Counted from the stretch's first letter, positions 12,930 through 23,261 are shown. The stretch: DNA of 64,000 bases from Mixophyes australis (GCA_036250195.1 JAVHZZ010000002.1:365884124-365948123); one strand, 5' to 3'. A program made the numbers and translations. The notes: generated by a model not told the origin, from the sequence alone.

Positions 12930-13620
12930 AATAATAGGTCTGTCAGTGTTCTTCAAAATCTGCAGTGACATTCTACTTTTTTATTATAGCTCACACAGAA
13001 AGAAACAGGAGAGGTCCCAGTGAAGTTGGTAGTCTACAGTATACATGCCAATCCTCCATTGGTAATTGTCATTACTTAAATAGTAATAATAGGGCTGTCA
13101 GTGTTCTTTAAAATCTGCAGTCACATTGTACACAGAAACAGGAGAGGTGCCAGTGTTCCTTCCAGTCTACAGTCTACGTGCCATTGGTCTATTGCTAATT
13201 GTCAATGCTGAAATAGAAATAATAGGGCTGACAGTGTTTTCAAAAGTCTCCAGTCATATTCTACTGGGCCAGACCTCACCCAGAAATAGGAGAGGAGTCA
13301 GTGTTTTGTGCTGAAACAGAAAATCAAATAATAGGGCTGTCAGTCTTCTTAAGAGTCTCTAGACACATTCTACTGTAGCATAGCTCACCCAGAAATAGGA
13401 GTGGTGTCAGTGTTTAGTGCTGAAACAGAAATTAAAATCATAGGGCTGGCAGTGTTTTTTAAAAGTCTCCAGTTACATTCTACTCTGCCATAGCTCACTC
13501 AGAAATAGGAGAGGTGGCAGTGTTTAGTGCTAAAACAGAAATTGTAATAATAGGGCTTTCAGTGTTCTTAAAAGTGTCCAGTGACATTCTACTGTGCCAT
13601 AGCTCATACAGGAGGGGTGG
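12930..13620. repeat. Internal tandem array of the hAT element
   Basis: A unit containing ataatagggctgtcagtg and a tail like acagaaacaggagaggt recurs about six times (near 12933, 13088, 13220, 13330, 13441 and 13550), spaced 105-155 bases. The same unit is found at 4060-4545. Confidence 0.7.
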
Positions 13621-13879
13621 CAGTGTCCTTGTCACTCTCCAGTCTCCAGTCACATTGTTCTTGTCACTCTCCAGTCTCAGTCATGATGATACTATACCTT
13701 CTACGTCATGTGCTAAAGACTAAATTTAAGTGCATAGTGGTTTTAAGTCAGGGAAACAAAAATATTAAATAAATGCTTGTACCTATTTAAAGAAAAAAAC
13801 ACCTCTCTAATAAAGGTGAAAGTTTACTGTAGAAAAACATAAAATTGCTAGCATGCCATTCTACTCAAAATTATAACAA

Positions 13880-14880
13880 GCATACCAGCATCAGCTAGTT
13901 CCCTTCCCTCAGCTAGATCCCAGCACCTGCATTCTACACTGTCATCATCCTCACCCTCATCAGTGTGTATATCATCCTCACACAATACTAATTCATCCCA
14001 AATGGAAACCACCATTACAGAGGTGTCTGTACTTTGATGTCATTGCGGTAATTGTCTTCCCCGTGAAATTTGTAGTTCATTTTACGACAGAACTGTCACG
14101 ATTTTTGGGCAATTCTTTTACACCAGACCAAATGTCAAAATGTTGTGCTGACTCATCTGCATCACCACTGGGTGTCTTGGGAAAGTTTTTTTCCTAGCAG
14201 CAGTTGCCAATGAAACTGAAGGAGAATGAGTCGTTGTGTCACGTGAGCTGTCAGCTTGCTGACCAGGAGCTCATTGCATATCTTGACATCTGTCATTTGG
14301 AAAGAAAGAGAAGACATAGCTCTTAAACCAAGGATCATGCATAGTTGCAATGTAGTGATCTTTTTTAAGATGTTGATAACTCTCAGATCCTGGCGAAGTG
14401 AGTAAAGTACTTCAGATTTGCTTAGCTTCATCTCTTTCTCTAGCTGCTTTTCCAAAAGTCTAATTAGGGGAATCACTTGACTTAAGCGAACTCACTTCAC
14501 AGGTGACTACTTAGAGTGCACCTTGCACAACACAGAAATTATTCAACTCTTCTTGCAGCAACTGCAATCTCCTACATGCTGTTGCAGAATGCCAGAAAAT
14601 GACCCGAATTTTTCTGGACACAGAGAGCATCTCCTGCATGTCACTGCCATTTTTGAAAAAGCTCAGTACCACCAAGTTGATTTTGTGAGCCAAACAGAGA
14701 GTGTGATGGAATTCTCCCCGCTGTAATGCTCTCACAATATTGGTGGCGTTATCACAAATGACATATCCTCAGGAGAGTCCAAGCGGGATAAGCCATGTTG
14801 CAATGACATCCCTTAGTTTTTCAAACAGGCTGTCAGTGGTATGACTCTTAGTGTAGCCGGTGATACAAAAATGTAGGGTA
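13880..14880 (-). pseudogene. hAT (ZBED-type) transposase, central to C-terminal part
   Basis: Minus-strand reading gives a typical hAT core in order: a block ending in CDNATNIVRAL, then HTLCLAHKINLVV, where the Cys-Ala-His sequence is the conserved CxxH block following the second catalytic Asp, then an RRLQLLQEEL helix, then IPLIRLLEKQLEKE, and finally an acidic tail (CEDDIHTDEGEDDD) near 13940-13990. The C-terminal dimerisation region is poorly preserved. At least two stops and several frame changes make it non-functional. The N-terminal BED finger expected upstream on the same strand is found instead on the plus strand from 14886, which marks an inversion or a second insertion. Confidence 0.65.
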
Positions 14881-14885
14881 CCACT

Positions 14886-15605
14886 TTGCATTTGGAACAA
14901 GATGAGGGAAATATTTGTGTAGCTGACGACGACACTTATGAGGATGTTGATGAGGATGATGATGAGGATGATGTTGTTTATGTAAGTCCTGCCCCAGTGG
15001 AAGCAGTTCTTGCCAGTGATAAGAAGAAGGCCTTTGTCATGCCTGGGAATAGAACCAAAATATCCACCTCTTATGTGTGCAGTTATTATTATCCAATCCT
15101 GACAACAGTTGTCTAGCCATTTGTAGCGTTTGTAAAGCCACACCGACAACACCTTCCTCATCAATATCCTCACTAGTGATCATAGTTAGTCCTGCATCCA
15201 AGTTGCTAAGGCTAGATGACTTCTCCTCTATCCAGGATTACTCTAAAGAATTCTTGAGCCTTGGTCACGCTGCTGTTGCTGCTGGGGGTGGATCTTCAAC
15301 TCAGAAGTAGACTAAGAAGAAGACTACTAGTAGTTTACAACAATTGATTGTTAAACAATCTTTTGCAAGAGGAAGAGAGTATGAAAGCTGTCACCCAGTT
15401 GCAAAGCAGATCACAGACGCCATGGGCGACTATGCTAGTATTAAATCTGCGTCCAATATCCCCAATTAATGTAGCTGGTATAGACAGTTAATTGAGGTTT
15501 AGACAGTTAATTGTGATCCTGTGTCCCCGTTACCAAATTTCATCATGACACCATTTTACTAGAAAAGCAATTCCTCGCCTCTACCATAAGGTTCCATAAA
15601 ATGTG
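14886..15605 (+). pseudogene. hAT transposase N-terminal part with BED zinc finger, opposite orientation
   Basis: A plus-strand reading starts with an Asp/Glu-rich stretch encoded by GAT/GAG triplets (14925-14975). A BED-type finger follows in two frames (TSYVCSYYY, then CLAICSVCK with paired cysteines), then KKKTTSSLQQLIVKQSFARG and a segment (HPVAKQITDAM) that lines up with the hAT relic at 21853-22830. Similarity to that relic stops abruptly near 15605. Because the catalytic core next to it (14880-13880) runs the other way, the join at about 14880 is a rearrangement point. Confidence 0.6.
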
Positions 15606-15877
15606 TCACGCCTGAGGATCTGTCTGTACCCAGTCTGGGTTGTGTCTCTGGAGCTGGACTGGTGACTACGTGGACAAAGCTGGGTGGCCTGATAATATTG
15701 CTCTGCATGTAGTGAATGGACTGGTGCAGATGGTAATTACATAAGCAGAGGAGAGCAAACAGGAACTGGATTGCTGGACCGGACTGTAACCAAAAGGCTG
15801 TAACTGGAATGCTGGAAGAGGATTGCTGTAACCGGAATGGAACCGAAATGCTGTAACCGGAATGGAACAAATCCTTC
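15606..15877. repeat. Unassigned segment with a short minisatellite
   Basis: The segment starts with TGTGTCACGCCTGAGG, which resembles the start of an LTR but has no matching end. From about 15765 to 15865 a roughly 20-base unit resembling gctgtaaccggaatgg is repeated about five times. Confidence 0.4.
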
Positions 15878-15940
15878 TTGCACCACTTTTCCTTTCAGCT
15901 ACCACTGTGTGGCCAATGTTACCTACATGTGCTATAAGTG
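15878..15940 (-). repeat. Direct repeat flanking the NSMCE2 fragment, copy 1
   Basis: Minus-strand text agcacatgtaggtaacattg, then a cacacag...gtgg stretch and aaaagtggtgcaaga. The same sequence, slightly diverged, is at 16690-16755 in the same orientation. Confidence 0.65.
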
Positions 15941-15942
15941 CT

Positions 15943-16505
15943 GCAATGTTTTTTCAATCACCCTTTCAATTTCTTCACTCTCGTACGTGTCAACACATTG
16001 TTTTTCCTGGGTTCACCATCTCCAACTGTGTTATATTAGTGCTCTGGGTGATGGCAGACTGCTTGTCTTCATCTTCCAAATCTTCATCTGCAGGGGTCGG
16101 TGACACACCCATTTGTTTTCTCAGGTCTCTTAGCTATTCTTTAAACTGGACATATTTATCATCCTGCCTCAGGGCCTCCTCTATATTAGTCTTCTGAAGT
16201 GCACTGATCTCTCCTGTACAAGCTCTTTTAAATCTGAGATATCATCCGATGGGTCACGTTTTAATATAAGTACAGTCTCCTCAACTGCATTTATATATTG
16301 GTTTAAATCTCTGTTCAATACAGCGTATTCCAAGATGATGTATTTCATGCTGCCCACATGTTCCGTGTCACAGTCTGTCTGAAGCAGATGTAATGCCACT
16401 CCAGTTGTAATATCCATTCCTGTGTCTATATAAGTTTGCCTTCAAGGATGAGAGGGAAGTATCCAGATAGGAGATGGAGATTAAAGATGCAGCATGAGCA
16501 GACAT
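15943..16505 (-). pseudogene. NSMCE2: Intron-less fragment of NSMCE2 (MMS21 SUMO ligase) inside a hAT element
   Basis: Minus-strand reading from an ATG at 16505 gives SLISISYLDTSLSSLK, then after a frame change GMDITTGVAL, then LEYAVLNRDLNQYINAVEE, SDLKELVQE, DKYVQFKE, LRDLRKQMG and TQSTNIT. These match, in order, the N-terminal and middle part of vertebrate NSMCE2, the SMC5/6-complex SUMO E3 ligase. The SP-RING domain begins (a VNP-GK-NNV-C-like stretch) but decays and is cut off near 15943. Several exons of the host gene are joined without introns, so the source was a spliced transcript. There are stops and frameshifts. No poly(A) tail is seen, because the 3' end is replaced by hAT sequence. 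The gene identity is my recognition by eye and is fairly secure from the length of the match. Confidence 0.72.
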
Positions 16506-16689
16506 GGTTTAATAATGTAGAGTTCATTGACAGCACTGTTGGGCTTAAGGCAACTAAGCTATTGGTAGCTGTTTTGTGGGGGCCCAAACAAACCAAGCAC
16601 TTCAGCCACAAAAGTGGCACTGCTCATCGCTGGAGTGCTTGCTTTGTTAAAATGTACATGTCCTTTTCAATAAAATACATACATATCAA

Positions 16690-16755
16690 TTTCATCTTGC
16701 ACCACTTTTTTTTCTGCCACTGCTGTGTGGCAATGTTTCCTAGATGTGCTATAAA
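16690..16755 (-). repeat. Direct repeat flanking the NSMCE2 fragment, copy 2
   Basis: Minus-strand text agcacatctaggaaacattg and aaaaagtggtgcaaga, matching the copy at 15878-15940. Together the two bracket the captured segment. Confidence 0.65.
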
Positions 16756-17081
16756 CAGCTGTGTGTTTGTGTCATTTCTCTGTTGCTTAGTATCCAGCCA
16801 GGTAGCTTCAGTCTTTGTCTGAAAGTGGATGAAAATAATAATGTGACCTATGAGGTGGTTAAACTTGAAATTAGTGTTATTTAGGTTAATAATAATGTAA
16901 GAACAAAAAAAAGAGCAAAATTCTGTGATTTTAGCATATTTTAGCTATTTTTCGAAAAAATACAGATCCAAAACCAAAAACAAAACACGCGAGGGAGGTT
17001 TTGCCAAAACCAAAACATGAAATTAATCCAGGTCCAAAACCAAATCCAAAACCAAAACTCAGGGGTCAGTGGACATCTCTA

Positions 17082-17589
17082 TCAGTCAGTGAACAAGCTC
17101 CTCTCTGGTCCATTCTCACTGACAGTGTCGGGCGTGATGTCATCACGTTCCAATACTGTCAGTGACGAGCGACGCAGAGAGGAGCCAGAAGACAGAAGAA
17201 AGAAGAGAGAAAGAAGAGAAGACAGAAGAAAGAAGAAAGAAGGTCATAGAAAGCTAAGTAGAAACAGAGAGGGGCAGTAGGGGAAACAGGGTGAGGAAGA
17301 AGGGCACATTGTGATTGAGGGGCACAGGGTGATGAAGGATGGCACAGGGTAATAAATAGGGGTCACAGGGTATTGTGGGGGAGCACATGGTATTGAATGG
17401 GGCACAGGGTGATGAAAGAGGGCTACAGGGTGATGTAGAAAGGCACATTGTGATAATGAGGGCACAGTGTGATAAAGGAGGGCCACAGGTTGATGAACAA
17501 AGACTAACAGAAAACAATGCAGATCAAAACAAAATAAACATAGAGAGAGAGAGAAAAATGTAGAAGATAGGAATAGAAGATGAACAAAC
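17082..17589 (+). repeat. Presumed CR1 5' untranslated region with minisatellite
   Basis: Sequence between the hAT end and the LINE coding part. 17165-17245 is purine-rich (gaagacagaagaaagaag). From 17281 to about 17510 a 25-32 base unit resembling gggcacagggtgatgaaaga is repeated about eight times. Assignment to the LINE leader is by position only. Confidence 0.45.
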
Positions 17590-18617
17590 ACAACTCTTAG
17601 AGCTATGTGTGCAAATGCTATGAGCTTAGGAAATAAAATTCCAGAGCTAATTGCTTTAATGACAAAGGATGATCTGGATATTGTGGTTATTATGGAGTCA
17701 TGGTGCAATGAAATCTATGACTGGAACATAGCTATACTGGGATATAATTTATTTAGGAAGGATAGAGTGGGAAGAATCAGTGGAGGGGTACCAATGTATG
17801 TGAAACAAAGCATAAATACTAATTTAATACAAAGTATTGAAGCAAAAACTAAAGCCCATTGGGTGACCATAGAAACAGGGGACAAGGCAATTCTTCATAA
17901 TGGGGTGATCTATAGACCACCAGGTCAAGAAGAGGAATTTGACAAGAACATATTGCAGGACATCAATAAAATGGCATTAAAAGGAGAGGTAATAATCATG
18001 GGAGACTTTAATCTGCCTGATGTGAATTGGGAGTGGTCTTTTCTAAATTCCACTAGACGTAGGGATATTCTGAATTTATTGCAGGGAGTATTCCTCAAGC
18101 AAATGGTGGGAGAGCCCACTCGCAGAGACACAATATTAGACTAAATTCTTACAAATGGTGACAGAATATTTGATGTAAATGTGGTACCTAGGTTCCAGTG
18201 ATCATCAAGCAGTATGATTTAGTATACAGACAGACCGACTCATACCACACAAAAACAAAGGTGTTAGATTTTAGGAAGGATTTGTAGAGATGGGAAAATG
18301 TGTAATTTAATCTTTGGTAGAGTGGAAAAACTTGAAAGGAGTGCAGGAGAGGTGGGAAAAATTTATAAGTGCAATACTTAAAGCAACAGACCTTTGTATC
18401 AAAAGGGTTAAGAAAAGCATAAAGAAAGAAAGGAAGCCAGTGAGGTTTGCTAAAGAAGCAGCAATTATTATGAAAGCAAAAAAATGGCCTTTAGCAAATA
18501 TAAGCAGACTCAGAATAATGAAGATAAAGAGGTGTATTTTGTTAGACAGAAAGAGGCAAAGAAAGTAATCAGATGTGCAAAGGCACAAGCTGAAGAGAAA
18601 ATGGCCCAGTCAGTAGC
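17590..18617 (+). pseudogene. CR1-clade LINE ORF2, 5' part (endonuclease domain)
   Basis: The first open segment (17605-18144) encodes an apurinic-type endonuclease: MCANAMSLGNKIPEL, IVVIMESWCNE (glutamate block), GVIYRPPG and GDFNLPDVNW (Asp/Asn block). After a stop the catalytic SDH box is readable as GSSDHQAV near 18195. A second segment (18314-18568) encodes the linker towards RT (WKNLKGVQERWEKF, CIKRVKKSI, VRFAKEAA). Similarity ends at about 18617, where a hAT copy begins, and no RT domain follows. The EN motifs and linker are typical of CR1/L3 LINEs. It is a dead 5' fragment, which is unusual because LINE copies are normally truncated at the 5' end. Confidence 0.75.
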
Positions 18618-19042
18618 TTAAGTGGCATGTGGGGAGGCTGATGGGCATGTGGTGAGATCTGGTGGTATGTGGAGAGGTCTGATAACATATGGGAAGGATG
18701 AGGGGGCATTTGAGGAGATCCAATGGGCATGTAATAAGGCCTGAGAGATTGTGGATGCAGTAGTAGTGTGAGCTACTGTGAAGAGACTATAAGTAGCCCT
18801 TTGAACCCTCCTCTGCTGTGATGTGCAGAACTGTACTGATTTTAGGATTATTCTGACCATTTTGGCACTGGTGGATATTTTCTTTTTTGCTTAGGATATA
18901 TTTTCAATGTATGTGTGTGCGGTATGTATGCACATGTTTGTACTGGGTGTATGTATATGCACACACATATACTAGATAAAGTTGTCTCTTTCCAGTATCT
19001 ATAGTTTTTGGCCCTTGGTCTCTGACTGATTGGCCACCCCTG
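18618..19042 (-). mobile_element. Charlie-like hAT non-autonomous copy B (truncated)
   Basis: Read on the minus strand the terminus is CAGGGGTGGCCAATCAGTCA, followed by ttagtct-like text, a (AT/GT)-rich stretch, and a tandem array with catgcccatcagcctcccc-like units (18618-18760). The same order is seen in the plus-strand copy at 53246-54100. The inner end is lost at the join with the CR1 fragment. Confidence 0.6.
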
Positions 19043-19845
19043 CCTTACATCATTTAATATGTTTTAGATTATACTATAGTGTTAAAATGCATCTAAAATT
19101 AATTTCACACTAATCATTTCATTTCAAAGTGGAAGTTCCATACCAGCACTTCGAAATTTCCACTTCAACCACTGATGAGAACCACATTGTTGTGTGCAGC
19201 GGTTGGAGTAATTGCGTGCCATGGTACCCTTAGGTTTGTAGTAAAGAATCCAGCTTCATGATTTCAATTAGAATGTGCTAAACAGTCTGTTTTCAGAACA
19301 ATGTTTTAAATAATGGAGCCCAACTAGGTGGCTGGGGCTGGTTCATAGTAGCAAATGTTTTTTGGAGTGATCATAGGACTCTAACTAATGAGGCAGGATG
19401 CTCATGTTCTCATCCTCTGCACATCTAGATGGGCCTTATATTTTTCTACAGATAATGAAGCTTTGTGAAACTAAATAGACTAGTCAGTGGAAACATGACA
19501 TTTTTCATTGTCTTATCGTGTGGTCTTTGGTCCTAAAACAGGACTTACTTTACTTTTACCGTTGTGGAAGGCAATAGTTTGAATATGAGACCAGAGCACC
19601 CGCATGGAGTGAACAGATAATTAAACAGTATATTAACCTATGAGTGGCTAATAAAACTGGTAAGAAGAACGCAGTGTCTGATCCTGGATTATTCTGTGAC
19701 AGCAAAATCACTAGGAAGTGGTGCAGAGAGCAGAGATAATAATTGTCCCTGTTGAGGTCCACTTGTTGCCCACCCTGCTTTAGAAACACACATTAAGTCT
19801 ATCAATATATTTAGATACACACACAAGATCTTGCTCTGCACATTG
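19043..19845. other. Mostly featureless; MITE remnant near 19115-19172
   Basis: A remnant with tttcaaagtggaag and cgaaatttccacttcaacca resembles the MITE at 5244. Nothing else is recognised. Confidence 0.45.
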
Positions 19846-20905
19846 GGCCTCATTTAGATTTAAGAGCAAATCCAGCTAAAGGGTGAGAATTTGTACCAGC
19901 TATAGGGAGGTGACTGCAATGAGAGAATCATGGAGGGGGTGATGAGAGAGATGGAGAGGACTGCAATGATAGAGGCATGGAGGGGGCAGCTTTGAGAGAG
20001 ACATGGAGGAGACAATGAGAGAGACATGGAGAGTGCAACATGGAGAGAGACACATGGATGGGTCAATGAGAGGTAATGAGAGAGACATGTAGGGTGCAGC
20101 TATGAGAGAGGCACGGGGCTAATGAGAGAGATAAGGAAGAGGATGGAATGAGAGGGCTCTTGCTGAATTTGCCAGTCAAATATGGACTGAAAACATGATC
20201 TAATATTGTTAGATTAGTTTGATTTTCATATTTTCATTTTGAATAGATATAACTATAGTATTTAATGTATTAAAAAAAGAGGCCTATAGAGGTTTTTTTT
20301 TAGTAATATAACTCTCCATTTGTTTTTTACTTTTGGTTAAAATTCACATATCTTTCTCTTTTTTAAACTGTCCTTGTTTTGGCTCTAATGTATAAGAACT
20401 GTATATAAAATCAGAATTTTGCCCTCACATGTATCTTTTTGGCCTCCAAACTTAATATCCATACTGCATGTTTTAATACTTTTTGATGTTTATAACTTTG
20501 TATAGCAAGCTGTGCTTGATACAAGACTGCATTCCCACAATCTCACAAACATCCGATTTCTGCTGTGAAGGGGTGTGACAAGGCAGAATAATGCAAAGCC
20601 ACAATAACTGAGCTTGTTGTTTCTTATTGGTTGTCATGCTCACCCCTCTCAGCACCCATATTAGAAGGGTGAATGATAATAATTCCAGTAGCTAACCTGG
20701 AGGACAGCTATAGCGAGTGATACAATTAGGTGTAAATCCTGCAGATAGACTTAGAGTTTAGGGGTGGGGGAGCGCGTCAGAGCTCAACTCTAAATCACAG
20801 TGTTAAAATAAAGCTACTAATATTTGAATGCAAAAGCAAGCAGTATTTTCAGTGCATGTTGTTTGCACCATTTAGCTGGACTTGTTCCTAACTGTAAATG
20901 AGGCC
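19846..20905. mobile_element. About 1.06-kb element with GGCCTCATTTA inverted ends
   Basis: The left end GGCCTCATTTAGATTTAAGA and the right end, inverted, GGCCTCATTTACAGTTAGGA are terminal repeats of about 30 bases (followed by gcaaatccagct and acaagtccagct). The flanks offer a possible 3-base duplication (ATT), so a Harbinger-type MITE is plausible. A GA-rich minisatellite (19905-20155, units like gagagagacatggagg) lies near the left end. No transposase is visible. Confidence 0.5.
19905..20155 (+). repeat. GA-rich minisatellite
   Basis: Units of about 25-35 bases built on aatgagagagacatggaggg, strongly variable. Confidence 0.65.
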
Positions 20906-20974
20906 ATTAATGTCTATCTGAAAATCAGTTTGGAAGTAAATCATTATTTATATATATATAATGGTCCACTTAGT

Positions 20975-21227
20975 TAGTGCTGGGGAGGAAGCATGAATAG
21001 CTGGATCTGTGTTGTGGATGGGGCGACCGACGCCAGTCAGTGAATAGTGTGGGGATCGAGGGTCTAGGTAGAAGCAAGGTTACATGGAATTGTAAATACT
21101 TATGTTTGTGTGATTGCTGGAACTACAAGAGTTGCTGTCTGCTCCATCCTGACATCCCAGAATAAAACTGTAGCAAAGTGGTTCAGCAAACCTGTGTCAG
21201 CAGCGTTTGTTTGGTGTCCTTGTCACA
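20975..21227 (+). repeat. Possible LTR 3' portion
   Basis: The segment has a polyadenylation signal AATAAA at 21161-21166 and ends in TTGTCACA at 21227. It resembles the end of the better supported solo LTR at 49030-49434. No start or target duplication can be set. Confidence 0.25.
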
Positions 21228-21349
21228 ATATATTGTGAGATAGTACCTAGTAAAGTCTGAGCCTACCTGGAAATGAGCTAGAACCCCACAATATATATAT
21301 ATATGAGAAAATTGCTGAAGCATAGACAGTATTTTTAGGTAGGTAATAT

Positions 21350-21555
21350 GGGCCTAATTCATTAAGGATCTTAAATAAAGAGTATTCTTATTTCAGTCTC
21401 CTGGACAAAACCATGTTACATTGAAAAAATAGTCAGTATTTAACTTATGTGCAAAACAGAAGACTCATTTGCACCCCTTGCAATGTAACATGGTTTTGTC
21501 CAGGAGACTGAAAAAAAGAATCCTCTTCATTTAAGATCCTTAATGAATCAGGCCC
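21350..21555. mobile_element. Palindromic MITE with GGGCCTAATTCATTAAGG ends
   Basis: The left arm GGGCCTAATTCATTAAGGAT and the inverted right arm GGGCCTGATTCATTAAGGAT continue as inverted repeats into the interior (cagtctcctggacaaaacca and its complement), giving arms of roughly 75-80 bases. Flanks TAT/TAT (21347-21349 and 21556-21558) form a 3-base duplication. There is no coding capacity. Harbinger-like by duplication size (inference). Confidence 0.7.
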
Positions 21556-21570
21556 TATATCTCTATCACT

Positions 21571-21645
21571 ATCCCTAATCCTATCCCTAACCCTAACCTT
21601 ATCCGCATCCCTTTCCCTAACCTTATTTTTAACCATATCCCTAAC
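21571..21645 (-). repeat. Interstitial telomere-like repeats
   Basis: Variants of CCCTAA recur (ccctaaccctaacc among ccctaatc, ccttatcc and ccatatcc). They lie 16 bases from the end of the palindromic MITE. Only two adjacent perfect units are present. Confidence 0.6.
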
Positions 21646-21852
21646 CATATAATCTTCTCTACATTTTGAATTGCAGACCTAATAATGCTGTTAACATTTG
21701 ATTTGTCGATGTAATATTGTCGACTTTGTAAATGTCGACCAAATTAATGTCTAGCCGCTGACCGCATACCTTTGAAAATGTGAGAATGAGTAGAAATGAT
21801 GATGATTTAAACATAAAAAAATAAGGATGAGGAAGATAATTGTGAATCTAAA

Positions 21853-22830
21853 ATGTTAGAATTTATAATACTTGAACAAGATAGTGAGGCGAATGATGCA
21901 TGTATCCAAGTACGTAAGTCACCAGTGGTACCACCTTATGCCCATGATAAGTGCATTATCATGCCTGGGAAAAAGACCAAAAAATCCAACTCTTGCATGC
22001 AGAAATACTTTTATTCCAACCAAGACATCTGTATCCTTTGTAATGCCACAATAATAAGAGATAGGCTCCTCCAACTTTCATCATCATCATCATCATCATC
22101 ATCATTTATTTATATAGCACCAGCAAATTCCACACAGTAATAAAACAATACTGAGCAATACAGACAGGCAAAGAGGAAAGACATGCAAGCTTACAATCTC
22201 CCTTTTATGTTATTTGCAGTGAGTTCAGGCAAGTAGTTTATAAAAATGTGGAAAATCATGTATAGTAATGAACAGTTCAGCATCGGCTAGCAGCGGAATG
22301 GATGCAATTTTCACTGTCAACACCTTCATCATCAACCTCCTCCTTATTAGTACATAGTCCAGCATCCAATTTTCAAATGCAAACTGACTCCCTTAATGAA
22401 ATGCTGCTGGGGGTGAAAATCCTATACAGAAGTGGAAAAAGAAGAGCAAATATAGCTTTAAACAACAATTGTCTGTGAATCTTGCGTTTGCAAGTATGAC
22501 AGTCAGCATCCTGTTGCACAACGGATCCCTAAAGACATGACAGCAATGGTAGCGTTGAATTTTCGTCCAATTTTCACCATCAATGCTGTAGGTTTTAGCA
22601 GAATAGTTGAGGTCATGTGTCCATACCACCAAATTCCACCTTGATTCCATTTCTCCCAAATAACAATTCCTCAGCTGTACCGGGAGGTTAAACAAAAAGT
22701 ACTTCAGTCCCTAGAAAATGCCATTGCACCAACTGTCGACTTAACTACGGATATGTGGACAAGTGGTTCTGTTCAAGCAAATGACTACATGACCATGACA
22801 GCCCACTGGGTAGGTATATCGCCCTCAGCA
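21853..22830 (+). pseudogene. hAT transposase relic with BED finger and N-terminal catalytic region
   Basis: The first part (21853-22077) reads into a BED-type finger region (KKTKKSNSCMQKYFYSN, ICILCNATI). After a nested L2-like tail (22078-22205) the coding similarity resumes at about 22470 (HPVAQRIPKDMTAM). From 22670 a well-kept block reads LYREVKQKVLQSLENAI, then VDLTTDMWTSGSVQANDYMT and MTAHWVG. The D-MWTS block carries the first catalytic Asp of hAT transposases. The relic stops at a (ATC)n run. It parallels the plus-strand segment at 14886-15605 and helps to define it. Confidence 0.72.
22078..22205 (-). mobile_element. L2-like LINE 3' tail inserted in the hAT relic
   Basis: Starts with an (ATC)n run, then atttatttatatagcaccag, caaattcc, and text like cagtaataaaacaatactg. 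The same sequence is at 58414-58555. In the reverse sense this is the 3' end of a LINE with a trinucleotide tail. Confidence 0.6.
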
Positions 22831-22847
22831 GCAGAAGTGCATGTATC

Positions 22848-22872
22848 ATCATCATCATCATCATCATCCTCA
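22848..22872. repeat. (ATC)n microsatellite
   Basis: About eight ATC units directly after the hAT relic. Confidence 0.8.
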
Positions 22873-23261
22873 TTGTTTCAGCACAGTAGAGCTAACACAT
22901 AGTGCCATGTCATTCACAGCACCCTGTTTATTGTCAACTAAATAGTTCAGATGTCAATGATACACCCTTACACAATTGCTTGCAGATTGAAACACTTGGG
23001 ATTTTAAAAGCACCCTGCTATTTCTCCACTTAGTAGTTCAGATGATACTCTATATACTGTATACTATAATATACTATTACAACAACTGGCAGCCATTGCA
23101 AAGGGCGAATGCAGAATTTATAGAGTGGGGTTTATATGTTACATTGTCAGAGTGTATGCAAGGGGTGTGGCTATCATTTGGGATAGCGCTAGGCTGCTCT
23201 CCAACTCTTCCAATCCCTTTCAAACGCACAGGCAATTTTAGCCAACAGCTTCTCATTCTGA

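Larger units (their letters stand above)
12554..17081 (-). mobile_element. Composite hAT element carrying a captured NSMCE2 fragment
   Basis: The ends are inverted: TAGAGATGATC at 12554 and GGACATCTCTA ending at 17081. Inside lie, from right to left on the minus strand, a terminal region rich in ccaaaacc, an NSMCE2-like coding segment (16505-15943), unassigned sequence, and hAT transposase central and C-terminal pieces (14880-13880). A plus-strand BED-finger and N-terminal segment (14886-15605) sits in between, in the wrong orientation. The left 1.2 kb matches the element at 3801. No 8-bp target duplication is visible (TTTTGCAT versus TCAGTCAG), so the unit was probably assembled by nested insertion or rearrangement. 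Coding parts contain many stops. Confidence 0.6.

Noticed and set aside
15606..15660. Start of a second LTR (TGTCACGCC)
   Set aside because: No matching terminus, polyadenylation signal or target duplication could be found.
12554..17081. Simple intact hAT insertion with 8-bp duplication
   Set aside because: The flanking 8-mers do not match and the transposase halves are in opposite orientation, so it was called composite.
22078..22140. Serine run at the end of an open frame
   Set aside because: Translation of the (ATC)n head of an inserted LINE tail, not part of the transposase.
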